Source: Tuctoria greenei (Eukaryota > Streptophyta > Magnoliopsida > Poales > Poaceae). From it: a DNA stretch of 64,000 bases. Every line of letters begins with the position of its first letter. The first letter of the stretch is position 1. The DNA lies in NCBI GenBank assembly GCA_036927565.1, contig JAYESD010000009.1, positions 25,697,601-25,761,600 on the forward strand, in the 5' to 3' direction. The position numbers and the translations under genes were made by a program. The notes beneath the pieces are model-generated. The model ran no database searches. It was not told the origin of the DNA and worked only from the letters and a program-made list of their open reading frames with translations. This document shows, one piece after another, positions 30,401 through 43,005 of this stretch.

Positions 30401-31655
30401 TATTGATATTAGGAAACAAAAGACAACAAAAAAATATGTTATCCCTATCAACTACAGAGACAATGTGAAAGGTGGAAGAAAATAATCTCTCTCGCTCAAG
30501 CATCTTACCACGCTCTTACAAGTGTTCTTACTGACACAGCAGGTGGTGTGGACGGTGAGATAAACCAATGAAGCGTGGGGTGATTGCAAAGGTATCTGTT
30601 ATGCTCAAGAGAAAGGTGGAGCTTGGATGGCACAATATGGTGGCTAATAAGCAGGAAATCGTTAACAGGTAAACAAAGTTGAATAATTATTCAATGTATG
30701 AAACTGTTGCTGGTCAACCAAGTGCTCTAGGGCCTAGCACAACACAAGTAAGTAGCAAGGCAAAAGGAAGAAAGAATGATATAACCAACAATCACAGCAC
30801 AAGTAGTATAGGTCAATTGCTTTAATATGCGTGCTCTTCACTATTTTTTTTCTTTTTTGTAATATTGTTTTGATATTTTTTCTTTACTCTGGATCACGAA
30901 GATATGAAGCACACAAATTTGCAGCTCAATTGGATGTAATATGCGGCATATAGAAAATCAAGAAAATTCTTTAAAATTTGTGCTGAAACTTAAGAGGCCG
31001 GATAGCCTATCTTCCGAGGGGAATTTGGGCGATCTAATTTTGCTGAAGGCGGCTACGCAACGGAAAATCGGATGCGAAATTTCGCGTAGATGAATTTAAA
31101 AAAAAATCGCCCAATTTCGAGTTCGTATGCGAAGGTTATGGCCGTTTTAAGGTAGGCTGTCCGAGTTACGTTTTTTTGGATGTTGATTCCAACTCGGTTT
31201 GAGAACAGAACTCGCAATCAGATATGAAAACGATCAGGAATTTGCACAACAACTAATGCGGTGGTGTGTGATGATTCAAGGATGAGTGGCACAAAGGTTT
31301 GTCACGTAATCTAGGACTGGCGATGCAAGAGTTCACGCAAGGCGGCTAGCTAGGGCAAACCGATGAACGTGGGGGGTCGGTTTGTTATTTAGGGATTGTG
31401 GAATAGGTGTCCAACAGAAAGAAAACAAGGACGAAATACGATAACTAGGACCTGAAACACAAAGCTAAACCAGCAACAAGACTTGACCACACGAATGCAA
31501 ACTCAACAATGCAAACTGAAAAATGAAACTGCAGGCACTATGGTCTGAGAAACAATAAAAACGATCTAATTTTTTTTGTGGCTTTTCTGTGGACTCTAGG
31601 TACGAAACAAAATCGATCTAATGGAAGGAAAACAAAGATACCTCACGGGCAACCT
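30401..31655 (-). other. Leader of chromovirus-like gypsy, no gene
   Basis: AT-rich non-coding sequence between PBS and gag; no coding frame or repeat supported. Confidence 0.55.
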
Positions 31656-31670
31656 GGAAATCTGATACTA
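31656..31670 (-). other. Primer-binding site of chromovirus-like gypsy
   Basis: TAGTATCAGATTTCC on the minus strand, close to the TGGTATCAGA of tRNA-Met(i)-primed elements, five bases from the LTR end. Confidence 0.6.
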
Positions 31671-31675
31671 ATTGA

Positions 31676-32302
31676 TGAGTAGGTTTAGGCCCGATCTTCC
31701 GAAAGGTATGTCGATTGGGGTGGAGAACTCGACGTTGATGATCCGCGACACTCGAGCGGTTCAAGTACCCCTGCAATCACTACACCACGGCTTAGTTGGG
31801 TATCAACCGTGCTGCACACTCTTGACCTCGCCAAGAAGGCTAATCCCTGCAAGTGCAATCGAGAACACGAGCAAGAACGTCGAAGACACGATCTGAAATC
31901 GCGAAGTTGGGGTCTCACAAACCGTAAAACGGCGATATTATTGATCTAAGCAAAACCCACTGAATATGACCGGCGGATGCAGAATTTATAGCTTAGGGTT
32001 CGACCAAAATACGATTATATGCGTCCCTAATGGACTCTTACGGGATACAAGGCCCAAAGGCCCAATTCGGTGGCGGAGCACCGGACAGATATCTGGACTC
32101 GACTTATTTTGAAAATTCCCAATTACTCCGGAGGAATTTTGAGGTGGGACTAGAACCATTGGAAATTTTATCTTCTCCTCTTTCCGTGCATATGTAGAAC
32201 GTCTAAAACGGAGTCCGTATGCCTCCTGGGCGTCCGTTTTAAGGTGGACTGCTTCTGGACTCCAAGTTGAACTCGAGTCCGAGTTGTAAACTGTTTCTAT
32301 CA
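31676..32302 (-). repeat. Junction LTR between the two tandem units
   Basis: Near-identical to 2231-2856. On its low-coordinate side it has PBS, leader and gag (as a 5' LTR). On its high-coordinate side it has the pol C-terminus NQLGRPQVD (as a 3' LTR). One LTR with both contexts is a recombinant LTR and marks the duplication joint. Confidence 0.82.
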
Positions 32303-33034
32303 ACTTGTGGACGTCCCAGTTGGTTCTCTTTGGTGGTGGGGTGGCTCTTCTAGTGCCGCTCCCAACATTGAAGAAGTCGTGGTTGAAGACGACGAAGACA
32401 ATGAGGAAGAGTAGGACGATGAAGAGGCGACCCAAAGTGACCAAGTCCGTGGTGAGGAGAGTGAGAGTGGCGACAAGTAGTTTAGGCTCTCTCCTTTCTT
32501 CTCCCTTAATCTTTTCCTTTTTGGTGTCTTGATGCCAAAGGGGGGGGATTGAGGGGGAGTACCTCTAGATCCATGGACTATGTATATTTTGAAAACTTGT
32601 GTTTATCATTTGTGTCTTGGGTTGTAATGCTTTTGTCGCTACATTTTCATATTTGAGTTGTAATAACTTTATGCCTCATGTTATGTTGAATGACTATCTT
32701 TGCTAGTCTATGTTGATTTTATTGAATATCATTCTTTTTTAATCATGATATTGTTCTATATGTGTGATGATGTTAAATTAAAAAATTGAGATGCATGTTT
32801 CACTTCAATTTATCACATCTCAACACTTGCATCACACGTAGGCACCCCACCATAACACACAAACGTATAAATCTCCCATAGATTTCATTCTTGTGCATCA
32901 ATCTTATTGCAAACCAATCATGCACACATTTAGGAGGAGCTCTTTATGCACTTATGTGTTATGAAAACCAACTCAATTACATTTTTATCAGAAACCTCAA
33001 TGTGTTATCATCAAATCACCAAAAAGGGGGAGAT
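32303..33034 (+). mobile_element. SIRE-like Copia 3' end remnant, unit 2
   Basis: After a 25-bp rest of the gypsy pol tail, the sequence joins the SIRE ORF end (GGxGGGGTGGCTCTTCTAG) at about 32325. Positions about 2883-3705 of unit 1 are deleted between TCTC microhomologies. The acidic tract then has a stop (GAGTAGGACGAT) not present in unit 1. The untranslated region and polypurine tract precede the LTR. Confidence 0.72.
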
Positions 33035-34640
33035 TGAAAGTGCATCTAGGCTAAATCTTCATGAGTTTTGATGATTAATAACGACACTTAAGGGACTAAT
33101 GAGCATTGCAAGTGTTAACACAGGTGATTAAATGATGGTAGGAGTTGGATACACTCAAAAAGGAAAAAAAGAGGAGAATTTAGGGTTTAAAATTCTTTGC
33201 GTCGAGTTTAGCCTTATAGTGTGAGTATGTTCAAAGTGTCAAAGTGTTGAGAATCACCTAAGAGCTCTTAGTTCAAATAGGTTTAGTTTGGAGAGATGAG
33301 TTGAGGCAGCCCTAAGGACAGGGTTGGACATGTCTGAGTTGGAAAGTCGAACTAGTTCGGCCACATAAAACAGATCTGATGTTAGGCGGGCCAAGAGGTA
33401 TTGTGTGAGTACGGAACTGTCCGTTTGGGGACGAACTAGTCCGTGGTGAGTGTGTTTGAGTCCTTCTGGGACTAAGTTCTGAAGGACCGGACTAGTGCGT
33501 CCTGGGGGGTCAGACTAGTCCGCTGTAGCAAACTTGTCCGATACTAACCGAAACAAAAGGTATTGTGTGAGTTCGAACTAGTCCGTTGTGGTTAGACTAG
33601 TCAGTTTGGGACTTGGATGTGGCTATTGGGACTAAGTTCTTAATGGTTGGACTTGTTCGCCCTTGGAGGCTGGATTAGTCTGGTGGACCAGACTTGCCCG
33701 TTCTCAACCAGAACAAAAGGTTCTGTGTGAGATCGAACTAGTCCATTCTTGCACGAACTATTTTGTGGTGTTGTGAATGTTTGAATTCAAAAGATGGTGG
33801 GGGACTTCTGGTTGGTCAAGGGTGACATCACTGGTCCCCACATGCCAGACTAGTCCAGGTCCAAGGCCAGACTAGTTCGGACTATTTCTCATGGCAACGA
33901 CTAATTGTCGGGACACCTATAAAAAAGGATCCCCCGGGCTTCTAAAGCCCCCTCTCGAACCCTAGTGCCGACATAGCCTTCCAAGAGCCCTCCTACACCT
34001 TTCTCTTGACATCTTTGAGCCCCAAGAGCGAATCTTGAGGGTTTATGACATTTGGGAGAGAAGAGAGAAGGGTTGTGCTTTGACTTGAGCTCTTGGTTGA
34101 TTCTCCCGTGTTGATCCGTTGATTTGAGTTGACTTGCTTTGTGCTGTAACTTTTTGGAAGCCTCAGATTGTGAGTTGTCCGACAGATCGTTGTGATTTCC
34201 AAGTGATTTAGTGGAACAACAAGCTAGCCTTTGTGGTGGCTTGGAGAGGATAGGGTTGAGAGAAACCTGGTCCTTTGTGGACTCCTCAACGTGGTTGTAG
34301 GCTTCTCCGTGAAGGTGAACCAAAGGATAAAATCTTGTGTCTTGTGACTCGATTTGTCCTTCATTCTTTGCTATATCATCTTTTAGGGTTCTTCGTGTTC
34401 ATCGTTTAAATCTTGTGATCCATCTAGTTTAACTTGTTCCTTCTACGCGCAACTAATTCTCTAGATTGCTAGATTGTACCTTTACGTTCCACACTAGGTA
34501 GATCATTTGGAAAACCAAGAAAAATATCATTTTTCTTTCTTTCCACGTACCTAACTGGACTAGTCTGCCCCCTGGTTGCTGATTGAGTTTTATTAAGTCA
34601 AATTTCAGGTTTTTTGCCTATTCACCCCCCAGGCAACTCA
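33035..34640 (+). repeat. SIRE-like 3' LTR, unit 2
   Basis: Counterpart of 4414-6038, same TGAAAGTGCATCTAGG start and about ten ACTAGT hexamers; a few small deletions, e.g. near 34136 and 34629. Confidence 0.82.
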
Positions 34641-37043
34641 CTCCTGAGGGGATCATGACTTTGGGGCTGGTTGTCAACCAGTTAATCTTTTGGCGTCGAC
34701 GCGACATCGTGTTGGACAATGAGCCAATTTCTAGCCCTGTTGTAGCTCGGAAGACTGCAACCCCGTCTTCTTCACCAAAAGTTCTATGAAGATACACTCC
34801 CGGTATGTCCAAGCAGGGATGATAGTAAATATAATCAAGAGCAACCAATTGAACAATAGCTTGAAGTAGTACGAGAGGAAGCTGAAGAGCAATCAGTTGA
34901 ACAACAGCTTGAAACGATATGAGAGCAATCTGACACCAAAGAGCAACCAGTTGAACAACAAGTTCAACAACATACAAATGTCCAACTTTCAACAACTACT
35001 CCTCCGTCAGTGCCTATAAAAGTTAGCTCATACGAATATAAAGGACCTTCTAAAGAAGTGTCAAAATATTTTAAAAGAATTAAGAAAGTTATTACAAATT
35101 CTTATGCATCTCAAGCTTCATATGAGCCAGCATTAGAAAATATTAAGGAGCGGGAAGAAAACAATGTCAAACATACCCGGGATATGGCTTTAGTTAAACC
35201 AAGAGTTCTGGTATACAAGATTCTGGACGTTCCTCCTAAATTTGTGAATGGGAAGCCGTTCAGGACATCAACACAGCTGAGCGAGCAACCTTTCCCGCTC
35301 AGAAGAATGCACGAGTGGTACATCACCGCAAACACTAAATATGAACTTGATTGTATCACATTTCGTGTGCTGAAAAAAGCATTCTATGCCGGAGGAGAAC
35401 TTAAACGAGCCATTGTCTTTGAAGATCTGTGGAGCCTGTTCTATCGAGACATGCTCGAAATGAACCTTACTCATCTGGTGCTTGTAAGTGCCTCTAATAT
35501 TTCATACTTGCTTTTCTTACTACACGCATACATATCATGAGATTATAACGATTTTGGACTTATTATCTGATAGGATGCAATACATAGATAATGAAAAATT
35601 GAAGTCCAAGACAGGTATCCTTGACCCTATAATAATTGCAAAGTCGAATTTCGACTTTCAAGTGAACCTGGACTCAGAACAGTACATGCACATGTCACAA
35701 AAAAATTTGAAAAATCAATCGTAGACCAAAAGAAGGATAAAAGACAAATGTGTCACTCTACATAGCACATGCATGTTTAACTTTGTCAAAGATGGCAAGG
35801 ACCAGCTCTGTACTACTTCGAGTAAGTTCGACACACGACATTGAAATAGCACTTTATTGCTAACTGTTAACTTAACACGTGTGTTCGTATGTATGCGGTA
35901 AACACTACATAATGATCATCATCAAGCCAACGCAAGGTTTGACAACTGTCTTGGACTCGGCCGATTACACATCAAACATTTACAGAGATTTCCTTGCAAT
36001 TTTGGGAAGGTACGGATATTTGATACTTTTAATATACACGCATATATAGGTTGGCAATTCTTATATGACATTTTTTTATGACAGCGTCTGGTGGTTTTAC
36101 TGTAAAGAACTTGACGGTGAGTGACCTGCTAATTAGGATGAAATGAATATATCAACATACTTTCCTTATCCCAAGGAGCCTCTTGGTAGTGTCTTATCCA
36201 GATATTATGTATGCGAGCATCTTCAAACCGCCTGCGAATATAGAGTGAATCGTGAGGATGTAAGTTATCCTTAATGTTGATCATGTGTTTTCATATTTTT
36301 GAGATACATTTTTTATTGTCACTAGCGTATTTTAATACTTATATTATGTTTTCATTTTTACCAACACATTCTAAACCTTATTATGTGTTTTATTAAAGCA
36401 CAAGAATGTGATTGAAGAATGGTCGATTTCTAGAGATATGCCTGATGCAGGAGTCAACAAGATCGTGAGTAAACTGTGTACTTTCATGCGTCGTAAAGTT
36501 TTCACCAAAAAGGGTTGTTCTTCGACAACAAAGGTCTACTTGCTGATGTGCCAGAACTTAGCCAGTATGAACATCGAAACAGTTTTTAGTGATGAAACAT
36601 GTAAACTATGAGTTGAGATGTATTGTATTGTACATTACTTGCATCGTATGTATATGAGATGACTTATATTTTGTAATGGGTGTTAATATTACTTGTCAAA
36701 ATATATTGTTCGTACTGTGTGTGAATGTGTATTTGAATTTTTACTGGAAATTAGAAATAACAGGACATAGTACTAGAAAGGGTATATTTTTTCACCGGTG
36801 GATCCTCGTAGTTAACGAACTGCCTGTGATAAGACATTTTCATATGCGGATCCTCGTAGCTGAAGAAGCGTTTGTGATAAGTCATTTTCATATGCGGATC
36901 CTGATAAGTAAAGAACCGCTTGCGAAAATTGTCTTCGTCTGTGAAAATTTCCAATTTTCACAGGCTCTTCTTTTCAGACGGTTTTGAAATCCGTTTGTAA
37001 TAATATATTTAGAGCCGCTTGAGATAAAGCTTTTTTAGTAGTG
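34641..37043 (+). mobile_element. CACTA element 3' part, unit 2
   Basis: Counterpart of 6039-8404, ending CTTTTTTAGTAGTG at 37030-37043 with the same subterminal repeats (about 36785-36930). Confidence 0.82.
35010..36611 (+). pseudogene. CACTA Ulp1-like pseudogene, unit 2
   Basis: Same segments as 6408-7984: PPKFVNGKPFRTSTQLSEQPF, FEDLWSLFYRDMLEMNLTH, KTGILDPIIIAKSNF, then GSVLSRYYVCEHL (about 36195) with Ser-Arg in place of the usual Cys-Gly. The intron donor GTAAGT is at about 35484. In the last exon a base loss around 36498 shifts the frame (MRRKVFTKKGCSS against MRHEVFHRKGLFF). Not functional; the Cys loss is shared and predates the duplication. Confidence 0.72.
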
Positions 37044-37161
37044 AGTTCATGCCTTTTCAAGTTTTTCACGGTTAAAAAATGACACTATTTGAGGTAGCTT
37101 CTAAGAAAAATCTATCAGAAACTCCCAAATAAAGTCTTGGCCTTTTTGCTTTAGTCTAAGG

Positions 37162-37357
37162 TCTTGTTTGGCACATTGGAACTTGTTACAAAAGCAGCTT
37201 GTTTGAAAAGCTAGTGGAAAGCAGCTTCTGCTTATGTCCTGCTTCTAATTCATTTTGAGAAGCAGCTGAACTAATAAGCTATAACAGAAGCTTCCTGTTT
37301 GGCACACCCTCAGCTTATTTTTATGAAGAAGCTGTAGTAGAAGTTGTACCAAATAGG
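37162..37357. mobile_element. hAT-like MITE, unit 2
   Basis: Counterpart of 8524-8720, with GTCTAAGG at 37154-37161 and 37358-37365. Confidence 0.78.
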
Positions 37358-37627
37358 GTCTAAGGTTTAAGTGTAGTTTAATTTAGCTGATTGTATTAAC
37401 TTTGACACAAATATTATTGTATTAAAGAAGGAGAAAAGCAAGAGGAAAAAGACGAAATTAACCTGATGGAAGGATTTAGAACAAGTTGTTCTAGACAACT
37501 ATTCTGAAAGGTTATTCATCCAAGAAACCGGGTTCCCTGTTTGATCATTTGGAAAAAAATTTCTATGTAGCACTGCTGCAAATAGCCCACTTTACAGCAC
37601 CTCCTAAATCGTCGACACGTGGCTTGG

Positions 37628-39055
37628 TGTAAGGATCGGATGCCCAAGAGGGGGGGTGAATTGGGCTTCCTTTCAAAAATTTAAGGCAATAAAACTTAAT
37701 TACTAAAAGCCCAATTCCCTACGCAAATAACATATACAATCAAGTGACTAGTAACTTTGCGGTATATGAAATGCATAAGTGTAAAGTGAGAGTAACAGAA
37801 TGCAAACTCTCGAGGAGACACGAGGATTTATCCCGCGGTTCGGCAAGATCGTCAAGATCTTCCTACATCCATGTTGTGGCACCCACCAAAGGGTATAGCC
37901 ACACCCAAGTTACCGAGACTAGGGATCTTCACTATTCTTCTCCGTTTGCCAACCTCGGCAAGGTGGAGCTCAAGCCTTGTACAACTTGGTTCCTCCGGGC
38001 TTCCACAACCGTCTTGGCAAGCTCCGGAAGTCTCTCTCAATTACAAACACCAAGGGACACTCCCTTACAGCTCTCACTACACTAGAGACTCCACTCACCA
38101 AGAATGGAAGCACACAAGCACTATCTCTAGCTAGTTCTAGCCTATCTCTTGGTGTGTAAGTGGTGTAAATGATCTAGAAGTGGTAGCTCAATGTCATGAA
38201 TGTTTGAGAATGTGTAGAGTATGTCTGGTGATCAATACTTGTCGAATAGACTGGTTAAAGGGGTATAAATAGCCAGCCTCCACGAAATAGCCATTGGAAA
38301 AGTAGGTTGACATCACTGTTCTGCGAACACTGGATGATCCGATGTCTTCCCTTCAGTTATCATCGGTCAAGTTCACTTTAGCTGATGTCACTGTGTCATA
38401 TATGACCATTTTTAGACCGATGTTACACTTGTCTTCTCATCGGATGATCCGGTGGCACTTCCTCCAGAATTGGTTCAGACTTGATGCCTACTGGAGTGAT
38501 TGACCGATGTGTATATTGTTGTACATCAGATGATCCAGTGCTACACTTGGTCCAAGGATATTGCATACTGTACTGATGGACCGATGTAACATTGCCCTTA
38601 ACATTGGATGATCTGGTGAGTACTCTGTTCTGAGGTCTTCTTCTTCTGCTGAATCAACTCGACTGATGTGTTGTTCTCTGGAAACATCGGTTGATCTGGT
38701 GAGTTGATTTTGTTTGCTTCGAGTTGTTCTAAGTGATTCTTTTGTATTTGGCTCGATTGACCTCTTAGACATTTGTTGGGAATATACTTCTGATGGTTTT
38801 CAAGCATTGAGTGTTGTGAATTATGGTTGAATGACTTTGACATATGAGATTTTACTTCTAATCTTCATAACATTGATTGATCTCATCAAGTGATTGTTTA
38901 AGGGTCTCCAATGATCAGTAGTTGATGTTCATATTCATATAGATTTCATTTGATTGAGTGATATGGGAGACCTTGCATGCACAAATTCATTAGTAAAATC
39001 CAAAGGTTGTCATTAATCACCGAAACCATACCTCATGAGGGCCTAGATGCTTTCA
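37628..39055 (-). mobile_element. Copia solo LTR inside MULE terminal repeat
   Basis: Minus-strand LTR of 1428 bp, TGAAAGCATCTAGG start at 39055 and ATCCTTACA end at 37628. It matches the 5' LTR at 58912-60337 (1426 bp). It is flanked by CTTGG (37623-37627) and CCTGG (39056-39060), a 5-bp target duplication with one later change. Unit 1 has the empty site. No internal sequence remains, so it is a solo LTR left by LTR-LTR recombination. Confidence 0.88.
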
Positions 39056-39226
39056 CCTGGCGCGCATCCTAAAGAAGCGCGTTGTCGCCCCGCCCCGCAC
39101 GGCCGCTTCGGCTTCGAAGGGCCCTCCGCTCAGTCACCTGGATCTGGATTCCCGATGGCTCGATCTGGATTCTCGATCTGGTCACCACGTCGCGTCCCCG
39201 TCTCCGCGCCCGCCCAGCTCCATCGC

Positions 39227-39293
39227 CGTCTGCTGCCGGCCCCCTCCCCCACGGGCGCCGAACTCCATCGCCGCAGTCGCCAACCTCCGTCGC
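39227..39293 (+). repeat. Single 67-bp minisatellite unit, unit 2
   Basis: One copy of the unit found three times at 9156-9356; flanks are collinear on both sides. Confidence 0.82.
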
Positions 39294-39299
39294 TGCCCG

Positions 39300-40530
39300 C
39301 CGCAGGCAGCCTCTCTCGCGTCAGCATTCACCCTCCTCCCTTGCAGCCGCCGCTGTTCGTCGCCGCAGCCGCAAGTGCTGAAATATGGTGTTGAGGTCCG
39401 GAAGCTCAAGAACAAATTGATGGAATACTGCTCTTCATTTCATAATTTGATACGAGAAATCTTTCAAGGTAAGTTGTCGGCACTCAGATGCATGATGCTG
39501 GAATATGCGATAGTTGTGTGAAGAAGCAGGATTTCTCTTGATAACCTTGATTGTGCTTCAATTAAGTAGGATTTCTCCAAATGAATCTGCTTCGAATAAG
39601 CTTGAGGAATAAGCTTTGAAAAGCAAAGTATATGCTTTCTTTTTTCTTTTTACCTTTTAGCTTACGTGATATCAAACATTATATTTTGAGAAACAGCAGA
39701 TTCATTTGGAGAATTCAATTGGTGAAAAAACAGTGTTATAAAATTGAGCTCATTCAGTTATCCGCATATACGTTAGCTCAAGTAGGACATGCTGCCAGAT
39801 TGTTATGCAAGATTGTTATAACATATTACTTTCACAAACGGGATCAGCCTTTTATGTAATTGTTGGATCATGTTAATGCCTGAATTTGAGATATGGTTTC
39901 TGGTTTGTTCAGATCATATTGTCAAGGAGTTTATCCAAATCAAATCAATCTCTGCTTTTAAAAGAATTCACAGTAACACTGGCAAGTTGATATTTGTTCG
40001 AACATAGGATTCAGCTTTATTGGTCACATTATCAGTTGTGTTTCATGAGGCCTGAGCTGAAAGCAGCAAGAGTATAACAGCTATATTGTGCTAATGTAAT
40101 ATAATTATATTTTCAGGTGAAGAACTCGACTGCGCATAAAATCAACAGAGAAACGAAATAGTAGGATCAATTGACAAACGAAAATAGTAGAGGTTCTTTG
40201 AATTGTAATGACAGGCTAGACTAAAAGTTGTAGAAAATGTAATTGCCAATAAGTAAATTGCTCTATTCCTGGAATGTTGTATCTTCTGCAGCTTCTTCGA
40301 AATGTAATTTATGTGCAACTGAACTATATGAATGATGTCCAAGCAAAAGACTTGTATATCCTCCTTGCATCAAATTAGGCATAGCGTTGATCATTGTATT
40401 AGTGAAATTGTTTGGTCCCTCCGTAATGGTAACACTATTATCTTCAATGTTACTTGATTTTTCTCCTACAATTTAGATGTATAACAATGAATCAAGTTAT
40501 ATATATATTAACATGTGCATTCAAGAAATA
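39300..40530. other. Interior of MULE without a supported gene, unit 2
   Basis: Counterpart of about 9360-10590; AT-rich, nothing recognised. Confidence 0.5.
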
Positions 40531-40534
40531 ATAA

Positions 40535-43005
40535 AATGATTAAGTAAAATAGTTACCATTATTTTGTTTTCGAACATTCTTTTTCCTGGTGCCTTTCTTA
40601 TTTTCAAGTACACTTTTTTTTCTTTTACCCAATGGACCTTTGATCACAGGAGGAATTTAAATGAAACACAACCCTTCAAATTGTGCTCCTCATTTTCAGT
40701 ACCACTCTGTGAAATTTGCAAACAGTCTGTAGGTTTGTGTCAGACACTTATCTGCCTCAATGTCCAGATTATCAATAGCTCTCTCCAAATCTTGAAGAAG
40801 TTTTTTTTTTTGAAACTGAGCATTTTAATGCCACAGAAGTCGCCTTTCGTGAGATTCGTGCGGCATGTGTTTTCAAAGATTCTTTATCAACTATAATTTT
40901 ATCGGACTGTAATCCTCTTTTTGCATACTTGGTCCACCTGTTTAGGATGTACCTATGTGGCAAGTCGAAAACTTCATTGATGTTGAGTACCCGAAAAACG
41001 CTTGCACAATATACCTAAAATGATAAAAAATATTTAAACAAGTACTACAAGGAAAAGTGGATAATCATTAATCATTTGTACATACCGATACATTCGTATT
41101 TTCTGCAAAAACAGAATATACTGTGGTCTTACGTGTTAAATATGACGATTGCTTCATCTTGACATTCTATAGGCATTACATTGTAAGTCTTGACTGTTCC
41201 TTAAGTGTGTATCAATTTACAGGAGACATAAAGTTGCATTTTAAATTGCTCCTCAAATTCCAAATAAACTTTTCTCGTGTATGCCTCTGCAGCAGTCTTC
41301 AACATTGGTAAATCTTGGTTATAACAGACTGGGTTGGAGCGACGTGACTTAAAGTCTTCATCTAACTCATTTTTTTGAAGACTTGCAGTACATTTGTCAC
41401 ATTCTTCTAGTAGTTCCGAGATAACGAGTTTTCTGCGGAACCGTTTCTTGAAAACGTTGTTCATGCCTTCACTTCTTTGTGTTGAAGTCATATCAGCGGT
41501 AAAAGAATCTTTGTACACAGCAGCCCAATGCTCTTGTAAGTTATATAAATTCTGCATCTATGCATTGTCTTCAAGTTTATACTGAATCAATAGTTGTTCC
41601 CATCACTCATTAAATCATGCCATTGAGCTTTCCTCATACACACATCTCTTAAAATCAGCCATAAAATCCTTGTGACCAGCAATAACATGACTAAGGTGCT
41701 TGTTGGCATTTTGGTCGATGTGCCACAGACATAGACGGTGTCGTGTATTTGGGAAGACAGTACTAATCACCGCTGATATGGATACACATTGATCAGTAAA
41801 AATTGTGCTCGGATGTTTCCCAGCCATTGCTACCAAAAAAGTTCTGAAAAGCCATACAAATGATTCTTTTGTCTCATTATATATCAATGCTGCCCCCAAA
41901 AATAATAGTCTGCTTGTGATGATTTGTTCCAAAGAATGGTGCAAATGGCATCTCAAACTTGTTTGTTTGAAAAATGGTGTCGAAAGTGATAGCATCACCA
42001 AAACATGCATAATCCATAATAGATTGTCCATCTGCCCAAAAAATTAGCAATTTGACCATCATCTTCGTGTAAATCTATGGTCTAGAAGAAAGCAGGATCC
42101 TCTAACTGTTTGTTCTTCAAGTATTCTAACAAAGTTTTTGCATCATTTGACGGCAAATAATTTCTGCGCTGACCACCAATTTGATTATTACAATCCTGTC
42201 ATGTGAAAGGTACATTCTCGGCTCCACCATACCACTGTTTAAAAAAAAATCATATACTTGTGGTGGCCTCATTCCCCCCTCTCTTATTTGATTGATTAAA
42301 AATTTATCTTCCTCTGTAACACTTCTTTGTGACAGTAACTTGTGCACCTTATTTGGACTAACAAGGTGATGATTATGCTCAAGTTCAACCTTTTGAACTG
42401 TCCAAATTCTCTCTCGAGAAATACTAAATTGAACACGAGCTTCACAACCAGTTCTTGTAATAGAATTCTCTTTCAAAGTGTCATGTGATGAGTGCGTACC
42501 TTGTTTTCTTTCATTGCTGCAAACAAGATGTCTTTGATATATAGTGCCATCTGGTCTTCTTCTTAAGAAATTTTTTATAATACTCAAACCAACCGTCCTT
42601 GCATAGGAGTTATACATGTCATATGCATGATTCTCTGATTCAAAGCTCATGCCTACTTCAGGAACAATTACGGTTTTACATCGTGCATCATCCACCTACG
42701 ATGTAATACATGCAATTCAATTAAAGATGCAAATTTGAAGGCAATGTAAAAACATAATTTCTTACTGTTTACCATAATTTCCAATGACTTTTTAGATGAC
42801 GTGAGCGCGTTAGCATCAGCATCACCAAGGATTTTCATATCACCATCCTCCGAAATCGTGTCAAGCGACTGCAAGATAAATATAAAAATATCAAATAATT
42901 CATGCATGAGGTCCCAGATGCATGAGTCGTGCCACTGTTCATCGCTGTAGAAATGCTCCCGTATTCCGGCGCCAGCGTCTCACCATTTAGGTCCATATCC
43001 AATCA
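40535..43005 (-). pseudogene. FAR1-like MULE transposase pseudogene, unit 2
   Basis: Same domains as in unit 1: FAR1 DNA-binding segment (DMYNSYARTVGLSIIKNF, TRTGCEARVQF, about 42126-42695), MULE catalytic segment (HRLCLWHIDQNANKHLSHV, about 41660-41760) and SWIM-type tail (40772-40963). Private lesions: about 52 bp missing near 42933, removing the end of exon 1 and its splice donor; and a TGA replacing Trp in SSMAWFNE. At the site of the private stop in unit 1, this copy reads ADMTSTQRSEGMNN. The stop after FNE is shared. Confidence 0.84.

Larger units (their letters stand above)
2231..31675 (+). repeat. Tandem duplication, unit 1 (29.4 kb)
   Basis: Collinear with 31676-58911. Matched anchors and offsets: SIRE LTR 4414/33035; CACTA end 8404/37043; MULE start 8915/37552; CXIP4 14112/44000; A LTR 15839/45715; B LTR 21224/51232; antisense intron 23983/54002. 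Sampled non-coding stretches differ by about 3-5 per cent plus indels. Confidence 0.92.
29130..31675 (-). mobile_element. Chromovirus-like gypsy, 5' part (gag, leader, PBS)
   Basis: Minus-strand element whose 5' LTR is at 31676-32302. PBS-like TAGTATCAGATTTCC follows the LTR, then a long leader and gag; pol is missing because the sequence joins element B at about 29129. It belongs to the same family as the fragment at 2231-3115, judged from the near-identical LTRs. The counterpart in unit 2 should lie beyond the window, to the right of the Copia insertion. Confidence 0.78.

Noticed and set aside
31020..31250. Possible small RNA or host exon in the gypsy leader
   Set aside because: No conserved structure, splice sites or coding signal was found; it fits an untranslated leader.
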